NCBI GenBank assembly: GCA_000433515.1
Contig: FR891231.1
Span: 1-5,190, forward strand
DNA: 5,190 nt
Direction: 5' to 3'
From: Candidatus Colimorpha enterica
GTDB lineage: Bacteria; Bacillota; Clostridia; Oscillospirales; CAG-272
The stretch's first letter is position 1. Each line of letters starts with the position of its first letter. The notes beneath the pieces are model-generated. The model ran no database searches, was not told where the DNA came from, and saw nothing but the letters and a program-made list of their open reading frames with translations. Shown here one piece after another: positions 1-4,695 of the stretch. The translations under genes were made by a program, and so were the position numbers.

Positions 1-197
1 ATACGATCACGGTCGAAAGCAATCATGTATCCGGCGAGGAGCAGGGCTACATGAAGCTGTTTATCCCCTGCGGCGGCGCGGACGCTCCCCGTCCCATCAA
101 GCTGCGTCAGCGTCCGTCCGACGGCAAGTGGTTCCTGTGGGAGCAGTACCTGCTGACAGGCGTCCGTACCCCCAAGTCCGCCGACCCGTGGGCTTGA
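1..197 (+). CDS. 3' end of a hypothetical protein (possible DUF6935-type C-terminus)
   Basis: This is the last 64 codons of a gene that begins before the window. It reads in the frame starting at base 3 and stops at TGA 195-197. The visible protein is soluble-looking, with a block reading MKLFIPCGGADAPRPIKL, then a Trp-rich stretch (KWFLWEQYLL) and the final residues PKSADPWA. From memory this ending resembles the conserved C-terminus of a clostridial domain of unknown function (DUF6935), but I cannot confirm it and propose no activity. Codon third positions are strongly G/C, richer than in the lipoprotein gene downstream. The next gene begins 27 nt later on the same strand, so co-transcription is likely. 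That the frame is coding is well supported by its codon bias and lack of stops; the family call is weak. Confidence 0.75.
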   Translation, partial: TITVESNHVSGEEQGYMKLFIPCGGADAPRPIKLRQRPSDGKWFLWEQYLLTGVRTPKSADPWA

Positions 198-224
198 TGA
201 TTTGATGAGAATGAGAAAATAAAG

Positions 225-632
225 ATGGATATTCGCGGAATTTGGAAAGTAAAAGAAGCCCATATACCGACACCAGAAGGGGTCAGGATCTTTACTCCCG
301 ACACCCCTCCCACGGAGGACAGGTTTGACGGTTTTGCCGAGATGATGCAGTACCTGACCGAGTTTGCCGACGGCGGCGTTCTCAACACGCTCATGCGCGT
401 TCCCGAAGAAATGAAGGAAGAAGCGGCAAAGCACGGCGTCGAGGTGCGTGATGACGGCTATGCCGTGATCGAGGCGACCGAATGGAAGGAAGAGAACGGC
501 AAGTACTTCTACGATACCAAGATTGAGGGAGAGGTCCTTGGCGAAAAGTGCGATCCCTTTGCGGAGATTCCCGTCACCGAAGACGGATGCCTGCTGTATA
601 GCTACGGAATGATTCTTCTGGAAAGAGTCTGA
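225..632 (+). CDS. Small lipocalin-like hypothetical protein
   Basis: A 135-residue protein without a signal peptide or membrane segment, so probably cytoplasmic. It opens with MDIRGIWKVKEAH, the short Gly-x-Trp-x-Val strand typical of small lipocalin-like beta barrels. It then shows a helical, acidic middle (FAEMMQYLTEFADGGVLNTL, about residues 38-57), a GYAVIEATEWKEENGKYFYDTKIEGEV strand series (about 79-105), and a C-terminal CDPFAEIPVTEDGCLLYSYGMILLERV (about 109-135). The alternation of short hydrophobic strands with D/E-G-containing turns fits a ligand-binding barrel. I recall similar unnamed proteins in gut Clostridia, but the ligand is unknown. The start at 225 has only a weak GA-rich Shine-Dalgarno region (GAGAATGAG, 207-215). 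It lies 27 nt after the preceding stop, and the next gene follows after 31 nt. The lipocalin fold is inferred; the gene itself is secure. Confidence 0.8.
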   Translation: MDIRGIWKVKEAHIPTPEGVRIFTPDTPPTEDRFDGFAEMMQYLTEFADGGVLNTLMRVPEEMKEEAAKHGVEVRDDGYAVIEATEWKEENGKYFYDTKIEGEVLGEKCDPFAEIPVTEDGCLLYSYGMILLERV

Positions 633-663
633 TCCGACTGTTTACAACGGTGAAGATGATACA

Positions 664-1005
664 ATGAATGTTGATAATCCATATAACCTCAACCTGGAAT
701 CAACAGAATCGCAGACGGTAAGCGAAAATCGAGCCGATGAATCGGTTTTGAAAGAGACCTTCAAGGAATATTTCGGAGGATTGAACTATTTCTTTGCCGC
801 AGAACAGACCGATTTTACCCCTGAGGATGTGATCGCACATATCGGTGTTGATCCTTCGGAGTACCGTTACGATGCTGAGCGGGAGGCGCAGATTTATTCA
901 TGGTATGCTGCAAAAAGCAAAGCAAGAGTGCTGCATGTCTGGTTTAAGGATGGCAAGCTCTACGCTTGCGGCGCATACAATCTCGGTTTTCCGAAAATGT
1001 CATAG
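664..1005 (+). CDS. Small hypothetical protein, unrecognised family
   Basis: A 113-residue protein, predicted soluble and cytoplasmic, with no signal peptide. The first 28 residues are polar and probably disordered (rich in N, S, E). The rest looks folded: FKEYFGGLNYFFAAEQTDFTP (about 33-53), EDVIAHIGVDPSEYRYD (54-70), then IYSWYAAKSKARVLHVWFKDGKLYACG (77-103). The order 'V..hiG.dp...Y.W.......v.FkdGkl' resembles the helix-plus-sheet pattern of SmpA/OmlA- or BLIP-like small domains, but this is a shape impression only and I recognise no family. The start has a GGTGA motif at 649-653, about 10 nt ahead of the ATG. The gene sits 31 nt after the lipocalin-like gene, so the two are probably one transcript. 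It is followed by two hairpins before the lipoprotein gene. A longer frame overlapping it in another phase is judged a shadow. Confidence 0.72.
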   Translation: MNVDNPYNLNLESTESQTVSENRADESVLKETFKEYFGGLNYFFAAEQTDFTPEDVIAHIGVDPSEYRYDAEREAQIYSWYAAKSKARVLHVWFKDGKLYACGAYNLGFPKMS

Positions 1006-1018
1006 TCTGTGTGCGGGA

Positions 1019-1040
1019 GAGGCTTGCTGCGGCAAGCTTC
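1019..1040 (+). terminator. Hairpin after the 664-1005 gene, weak terminator candidate
   Basis: Arms 1019-1027 and 1032-1040 pair over nine positions (core GCTTGC/GCAAGC, one G-T wobble) around a 4-nt TGCG loop. It begins 13 nt after the stop at 1005. The downstream run is only TTCTTTCC, short and interrupted, so it would be a weak intrinsic terminator at best. Its last base is the first base of the larger hairpin at 1040-1082, so the two stack in tandem. Confidence 0.4.
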
Positions 1041-1082
1041 TTTCCGAAAGGCACCGAATGGGATTCGGTACCTTTCGGAAAG
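1040..1082. repeat. Long near-perfect inverted repeat just upstream of the lipoprotein start
   Basis: Arms 1040-1059 and 1063-1082 pair at 19 of 20 positions, with one C-A mismatch (1052/1070) and a 3-nt GGG loop. The outer part is CTTTCCGAAAGG/CCTTTCGGAAAG and the inner part ACCGAAT/ATTCGGT. No T-run follows on either strand, so it does not look like a standard intrinsic terminator. The right arm ends one nucleotide before the AAGGA ribosome binding site (1084-1088) of the lipoprotein gene. Folding in the transcript could therefore affect translation or stabilise mRNA, or it may be a dispersed extragenic palindrome. The pairing is seen directly; the function is inferred. Confidence 0.8.
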
Positions 1083-1091
1083 TAAGGATAA

Positions 1092-2483
1092 ATGGAAAAG
1101 CGTCTTTTATGCTTTATGTTGGTTTTGGTCTCCTTAATATCCGTTTCCGCTTGCGCTTCAAAGCGTAACAATTGTAGTAATAATGATAATAATTATTACG
1201 GAGGGGGTCCTATGGGTTTCAAAAGCTTCAAACTGGTGCAAACCGATATGACGGCACAGCGCCGTGTTTATGAGGGATACAAAACGGAGAACGGCGTTCA
1301 TTTAGAGTATTACATCAGCACGGAAATGTGGGATGATAAGACCTCCGGAAATGTGGAATGCCGCGATACCATCCGCAAAATTGACGGAGACGAAAAGCTT
1401 TTTCAAAAGCTGTGCGCAGTATTCGGTAACTATAAAATAGCGGAATGGGCAGGCTTTCGCGGGCACAATTCCCAGGTCCTTGACGGCACCGGTATGAGCT
1501 TTGAAGCCGTATTGGCGGATGGGACACAGGTGAATGCCAACGGAATCAACAGCTTTCCGAAAAACTATGCGTCATTTGCGCAGGAGCTTTGTAAGCTCAT
1601 AACGACTGAAAAAATAAGCTCGGTACGGTTTTCCGAAGGCACCTATGAGATCACACTGCCGGAAAGCTGGGTGGGTACCGTTACGGCAAGCTTTTCCGAA
1701 AACCAGGTGGCGTTTTATGTTGATAAAACCGATGGAGGAAATCTCACATTTTTTATAATCGATAATGATACATACGGTTATTCATCAGATTCCTATAAAG
1801 GAAGAATAGAAGTCGGGCGGCTTGTTTCGGACGAGGATGTCAGATTTATTACGGCACGCGACAATTATTCAATAGCTTCATATGCGAAAAGTGTTTCCGA
1901 GGAAGCTGTTGCAATTTGGAAAAATTATGAAAATGATAAGCTTGCCATAATTGAAAGTCTTCGCGGAGTAAACGGGTATGCATTTTCTCCTGAGGACGGA
2001 ACAGTCCTGTATTACGCAGATGCGAGGAAAATGGCAGATAAAGCGAGAAGCCTTTGGCTGAGCTTGAATTTTGCAGGTGAGTATCCGGGCGGCGCGAAGC
2101 CTGTACGGCACAAGCGGAAGAATTATGTGCCTATGTTTCCTCCGTATGATTATATAAACACGATCGAAGGTGTTCGAAAAAAATTCTTAAAGGTTTTTTC
2201 GGAGAAATTTACCGATAAAACGCTTAATCGTGCGGTTGCCGATAAAGAACTGATGGAATATAAGGGCGATGTCTATGTAGCTTGTAAGAAGCGCAAGGGC
2301 GAAGCCTCTTACAACAGCTGTGTGGACTGCGTTCGGGACGAAGGCGATGGAAAATTTACGGTTGTGATCGCTGTGAAAATGCCGCCAAGCGGTAGCAAGC
2401 TCTATGTTGACCTGCCGACAGAGAAAAACGCTGCGGGAAAGTTTGTGTTTTCAGACTATCCCTATTGGGAAAAAAGTGAATGA
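1092..2483 (+). CDS. Secreted lipoprotein, possibly with an IseA-like C-terminal domain
   Basis: A 463-residue membrane-anchored lipoprotein. MEKR is followed by a hydrophobic stretch (5-18) and a lipobox V18-S-A-C21, giving lipidation at Cys21 and an extracytoplasmic protein. A short Asn/Tyr/Gly linker follows (26-39). Residues about 43-175 form one beta-rich unit that includes GMSFEAVLADGTQVNANG (134-151). A second unit starts near YEITLPESW (185-193), and its YEITLPxSW opening recurs in clostridial lipoproteins of unknown function. The C-terminal part begins at YDYINTIEG (352-360) and runs through a 'dv YVACKKRKGE' strand to the end. It resembles the IseA/YoeB inhibitor of cell-wall DL-endopeptidases, but this is tentative. 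A CVDC pair lies at 410-413. The start has AAGGA (1084-1088) only 3 nt from the ATG. Base composition is AT-richer than the flanking genes, which may indicate separate origin. Location is well supported; molecular role is not. Confidence 0.85.
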   Translation: MEKRLLCFMLVLVSLISVSACASKRNNCSNNDNNYYGGGPMGFKSFKLVQTDMTAQRRVYEGYKTENGVHLEYYISTEMWDDKTSGNVECRDTIRKIDGDEKLFQKLCAVFGNYKIAEWAGFRGHNSQVLDGTGMSFEAVLADGTQVNANGINSFPKNYASFAQELCKLITTEKISSVRFSEGTYEITLPESWVGTVTASFSENQVAFYVDKTDGGNLTFFIIDNDTYGYSSDSYKGRIEVGRLVSDEDVRFITARDNYSIASYAKSVSEEAVAIWKNYENDKLAIIESLRGVNGYAFSPEDGTVLYYADARKMADKARSLWLSLNFAGEYPGGAKPVRHKRKNYVPMFPPYDYINTIEGVRKKFLKVFSEKFTDKTLNRAVADKELMEYKGDVYVACKKRKGEASYNSCVDCVRDEGDGKFTVVIAVKMPPSGSKLYVDLPTEKNAAGKFVFSDYPYWEKSE

Positions 2484-2643
2484 TCTTTCCTTTTTGAACT
2501 GGAACATACTGAGATCTTTTCTCGGCAGATGGGAAAAATGCCGAATCATCTGATTGGAAACGGCCTTTTTGATATGGATTGTCAGATTCCAAGGGGCTAC
2601 TTGAATTCGGAAACAAATAATAAATTATAGTAGGAGAGCAGAT

Positions 2644-2990
2644 ATGAAAAGATTTGTTTTGCTTTTATGTTTGTATTGGCATTTGTGGGATTTGCTGCCA
2701 CAACGGTTAGTGCGGAGTGGCCGGGGAAGCCTGTGATCGAAGGGGAAATGCCGGATTGTTATATGCCTATTGGCAGTGACGGTATTACCTTGTTCACAAA
2801 TGTCAGTGTGCCCGACGGCGGTACGATGAAATATCAGTGGTAGGACTCGTTTGCAAGCATGGAGCAGCACCCAGGAAGAAAGCGGTTACGTGCAGCTCCC
2901 ATCATCGCCAAGGGATAAGTCTATCCACCGACCGAAAACCACGGATCGATTTCGAAAAAACTTGCGGTACGGATCGGTTTTGAAAGGGTG
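2644..2990 (+). pseudogene. Broken gene for a small secreted Ig-like protein
   Basis: A good ribosome binding site (AGGAGA, 2632-2637, 6 nt spacing) precedes ATG 2644, which opens a signal-peptide-like MKRFVLLL. That frame soon becomes non-hydrophobic and stops at codon 31. A signal peptide continues instead in the frame starting at ATG 2667 (MFVLAFVGFAATTVSAEW), offset as expected for loss of one base near the T-run at 2663-2666. This second frame continues WPGKPVIEGEMPDCYMP and then SVPDGGTMKYQW, a pattern typical of bacterial Ig-like domains in which Tyr normally follows QW. Here a TAG (2841-2843) takes that place, and another stop lies shortly after. In the same frame a later VYPPTENHG resembles the end of such domains. 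The terminator at 2999 fits the original gene end. The right boundary is approximate. A 58-residue product from ATG 2667 could still be made. Confidence 0.6.
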
Positions 2991-2998
2991 TGCCAGAG

Positions 2999-3033
2999 CT
3001 TCCGCGCGTCAGCGCGGGAGTTTTATTTTTTAT
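2999..3033 (+). terminator. Strong intrinsic terminator
   Basis: A nine-pair GC-rich stem (2999-3007 with 3012-3020, one T-G wobble, core CCGCGC/GCGCGG) closes a GTCA loop and is followed directly by TTTTATTTTTT. It lies at the expected end of the broken Ig-like gene and separates it from the region to the right. Confidence 0.9.
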
Positions 3034-3208
3034 ATTTCAATTTGTCCAACCGAATCCAATACATAGGTATGTTTGAAAAACAGGCATCATACTGCAAAGA
3101 GACGAACCGGCTGAATATAGAAGAGGTCGTTGCTCATGAGAAAAGGCCTGAGATTTTCAGGAAGTCAGCGGTGAGGACGGAGAAAGCCGGTATCATTTTG
3201 CATTCTCA
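3034..3208. other. Gene-poor stretch, no supported gene
   Basis: This is the first part of a long gene-poor region. One 47-codon frame begins at ATG 3069 (MFEKQASYCKETNRL...) and ends at 3212, but it has no convincing ribosome binding site, no recognisable motif and no promoter, so it is not called. A 5-bp hairpin (3147-3151 with 3157-3161) is too weak to interpret. It may be remnant DNA. Confidence 0.5.
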
Positions 3209-3248
3209 TTGACAGTAAGTGTTTTATATGATACAATATTCATATAAA
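3209..3248 (+). promoter_or_regulatory. Consensus sigma-A promoter with operator-like inverted repeat
   Basis: The -35 box is TTGACA (3209-3214), the spacer is 17 nt, and the -10 box is TACAAT (3232-3237), preceded by TG at 3229-3230 (extended -10). Transcription would start near 3244. A perfect 9-bp inverted repeat, TTTATATGA (3223-3231) and TCATATAAA (3240-3248), brackets the -10 box with an 8-nt gap. This is the position a repressor dimer would occupy to block RNA polymerase. The promoter elements are seen directly; operator function is inferred. No clear gene follows closely: the first candidate starts at 3432. Confidence 0.8.
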
Positions 3249-3431
3249 CATTACATCCGCCGAAGAATGGAAAAGTTTGTATCCCAAAGTTAGAAAGAGT
3301 TAGTGAGTGATTTAATATAATAAGCCATTCTACAATCAAATGATAAGATCAATGGGTAAATTGTCAGCGCTGCAGTGGATTAATGCTGCAATTTGCGGAA
3401 GACGGTAATATGATGGTGGCTATTCAATGTG
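3249..3431 (+). other. Putative long leader or decayed DNA downstream of the 3209 promoter
   Basis: If the 3209-3237 promoter is active, this stretch would be transcribed. It holds only tiny frames, such as a 22-codon frame from ATG 3340 (MIRSMGKLSALQWINAAICG...) and a 28-codon one starting at 3384, neither with a persuasive ribosome binding site. A hairpin with arms at 3360-3368 (one bulged T) and 3385-3392 (ATTG/CAGC with GCTG/CAAT) is possible. I see no sequence matching a riboswitch class I know, and no terminator. Confidence 0.4.
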
Positions 3432-3626
3432 ATGAATGTTATATTTATAATTATACTCGCATTTGTTGACTTTTTTTACTTTCTTGGCGTTGCAAAAGAC
3501 CGCAAACGCTGCACAAACCGTGAATGGCGGCAGGGAACAAAAGGGTTCAGAAATACGGTTACGTGGGAGGGAATCCGCAAATATGTTCCCAAGTATCTGT
3601 ATGTTCATCACATTATTACATTATAG
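3432..3626 (+). CDS. Possible small or truncated membrane protein
   Basis: A 64-residue frame from ATG 3432, or 65 residues from an upstream GTG at 3429. It starts with a clear hydrophobic helix (NVIFIIILAFVDFFYFLGVA, about residues 2-21). A basic cytoplasmic-type segment follows (KDRKRCTNREWRQGTKG) and then a tail ending YVHHIITL before TAG. The same frame resumes without a stop from 3627 to 3863 with further hydrophobic runs. The next frame also reads as a hydrophobic segment just beyond the stop (IIGYVVGYLVTALQL, from about 3616). The short protein may therefore be the first piece of a larger membrane protein broken by a stop or frameshift. The ribosome binding site is poor (GGTGG at 3415-3419, 12 nt away). 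It is the nearest candidate target of the 3209 promoter. No family is recognised. Confidence 0.3.
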   Translation: MNVIFIIILAFVDFFYFLGVAKDRKRCTNREWRQGTKGFRNTVTWEGIRKYVPKYLYVHHIITL

Positions 3627-3803
3627 GTTATGTCGTTGGCTATCTTGTCACCGCTCTTCAGCTTGATGGAGTTGTATATGCGGCAGACTTATGTTTGCCT
3701 GACCGGAAGTGTCTCAGGAGCGTTATCCGCACAGACAGCCGTGTTTTTTCTGGAGCAGAGATCAGCACCGGATATGACTTTTTGCAAAAAATCCTCTCCG
3801 CTA
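3627..3803. other. No supported gene; possible remnant of the 3432 membrane-protein frame
   Basis: Three overlapping forward frames are open across this stretch, and none has a ribosome binding site or recognisable motif. The two with hydrophobic runs could be the continuation of the 3432 frame after damage. Nothing else is visible before the promoter at 3804. Confidence 0.35.
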
Positions 3804-3846
3804 TTGCAAACCGCGCGATTTTGTGGTATACTGATATCACAAAATC
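3804..3846 (+). promoter_or_regulatory. Strong sigma-A promoter with 30-bp palindromic operator over the -10 box
   Basis: TTGCAA (3804-3809), a 17-nt spacer and TATACT (3827-3832) form a near-consensus promoter, with TG at 3824-3825 making an extended -10. The predicted start is near 3839. The -10 box lies within a palindrome at 3817-3846: outer arms GATTTTGTG (3817-3825) and CACAAAATC (3838-3846) match perfectly, and inner TAT/ATA (3827-3829/3834-3836) also pair, so 12 of 13 arm positions are symmetric. A site of this size and position is typical of a TetR- or GntR-type repressor operator. No regulator gene is in the window. It drives the 3937-5190 gene pair. Confidence 0.85.
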
Positions 3847-3847
3847 G

Positions 3848-3916
3848 GTATGGATTTTTCTGAGCTTCAGGCTTACTTTTCGCCATACGCCCTGCGACGG
3901 GTGTATGGTGTTTTTT
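3848..3916 (+). promoter_or_regulatory. Leader attenuator: intrinsic terminator with competing antiterminator segment
   Basis: Between promoter and gene lies an intrinsic terminator. Arms 3881-3892 and 3899-3910 form twelve pairs (two G-T wobbles) around a 6-nt loop, followed by TTTTTT (3911-3916), just before the ribosome binding site. The terminator's 3' arm contains GTATGG (3903-3908), and an identical GTATGG occurs upstream at 3848-3853. Either copy can pair with CCATAC (3883-3888), so the two folds exclude each other, as in transcription attenuators and riboswitches. The intervening 3854-3882 holds a small CTGA/TTCAG hairpin (3860-3863 with 3867-3870). It does not match a riboswitch class I know. 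The terminator is clear; the switching is inferred. Confidence 0.7.
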
Positions 3917-3936
3917 GACAGAAGGATGTGTGTATT

Positions 3937-4695
3937 ATGACCTCAAAAATCAAAGTATCAAGTGAAATCGGTTATCTTGCCGCGATAGTATTGCTGTCTC
4001 TTGCTGTGGCGATGCTTTCGGCGGCGGATTTCGGCATTTCGATGATCGTGGCTCCGGCGTATCTGCTGAGCCTTAAGCTGCCGTTTCTGAGCTTCGGGCA
4101 GGCGGAATATGTGATTCAGGCGGGGCTGTTTATTGTCCTCTGCGTCGTTCTCCGGAAATTCCGGGCGGTTTATCTGTTTTCCTTCATTACCTGCCTGATC
4201 TACGGATTTGTTCTTGATCTGTGGAGAATGATCCCGTTTTTCAATCCTTCGGCAACGGAACCGGGCAGCATGGCTTTATGGCTCAGGATAGTGATGTTTG
4301 TCGTCGGAGTGTCGGTGACGTCGTATGCAATTGCGCTGTTTTTCAAGACCTACCTGTACCCGCAGGTTTACGATTTTTTTGTGAAAGCCGTTTCGGTGAG
4401 ATACGGGATCAGGCTGGCTCTGTTGAAAACCATCGTCGATCTCTCCTGCCTCACGGCGGGGGTGATAATGACGTTTGCCTTTTTCGGAGAATTCAGGGGC
4501 ATCGGTTGGGGGACGTTTGTCATGGCTGTTCTGAACGGAACGGTGATCGGTCTGTTTTCAAAGCTGATCGACAGGGTGTTTGAATTCCGACCGGCCTTTC
4601 CGCGTTTCGCTGCGCTCTTTGAGCTTGAGAGCGGGGGAAGGGCAACAGCCTCTGCTTCAAAATCATCTTTATTTGAGAAGGAAGAAACAACATGA
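3937..4695 (+). CDS. YczE/YyaS/YitT-type integral membrane protein (DUF6198-like)
   Basis: A 252-residue inner-membrane protein with about six hydrophobic helices, at roughly residues 11-29, 57-73, 78-95, 112-136, 161-183 and 191-210. The motifs ADFGISMIVAPAYLLSL after helix 1, LSFGQAEYVIQ before helix 2, and RGIGWGTFVMAVLNGTVIGLFSKLI in the last helix match the layout of the YczE/YyaS/YitT family and the related DUF6198 proteins of Clostridia. Their transport or sensing role is not established. A polar tail of about 40 residues follows, rich in S, A and E. ATG 3937 is chosen because AAGGA (3922-3926) lies 10 nt upstream; a GTG at 3928 in the same frame is only 1 nt from that site. The stop overlaps the next gene's start (ATGA, 4692-4695), indicating translational coupling. 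Expression should follow the 3804 promoter, its operator and the leader terminator. Confidence 0.88.
   Translation: MTSKIKVSSEIGYLAAIVLLSLAVAMLSAADFGISMIVAPAYLLSLKLPFLSFGQAEYVIQAGLFIVLCVVLRKFRAVYLFSFITCLIYGFVLDLWRMIPFFNPSATEPGSMALWLRIVMFVVGVSVTSYAIALFFKTYLYPQVYDFFVKAVSVRYGIRLALLKTIVDLSCLTAGVIMTFAFFGEFRGIGWGTFVMAVLNGTVIGLFSKLIDRVFEFRPAFPRFAALFELESGGRATASASKSSLFEKEETT

Noticed and set aside
845..1171. Frames of 107 codons (+) and 75 codons (-) spanning the hairpins
   Set aside because: They overlap better-supported genes at both ends and include the long inverted repeat, which explains their unusual composition.
2522..2552. Small competing stems after the lipoprotein gene (TCGGCA/TGCCGA and CAGATG/CATCTG)
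   Set aside because: The stems are six pairs with long loops and no following T-run; too weak to call a terminator or switch.
2601..2631. Possible promoter TTGAAT ... TATAGT before the broken Ig-like gene
   Set aside because: The spacing is 19 nt, outside the good range, in an AT-rich stretch where such hits arise easily.
2356..2870. Two - strand frames of 86 and 81 codons
   Set aside because: One is antisense to the end of the lipoprotein gene and the other to the broken Ig-like gene. Neither has a credible start signal.
2851..3212. Two overlapping + strand frames of 71 and 74 codons
   Set aside because: Both read through the strong intrinsic terminator at 2999-3033, and neither has a ribosome binding site or plausible protein character.
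3524..3940. A 138-codon + strand frame ending inside the membrane-protein start
   Set aside because: It runs through the strong promoter, palindrome and leader terminator at 3804-3916 and has no ribosome binding site. Only its middle might be part of a damaged membrane-protein gene.
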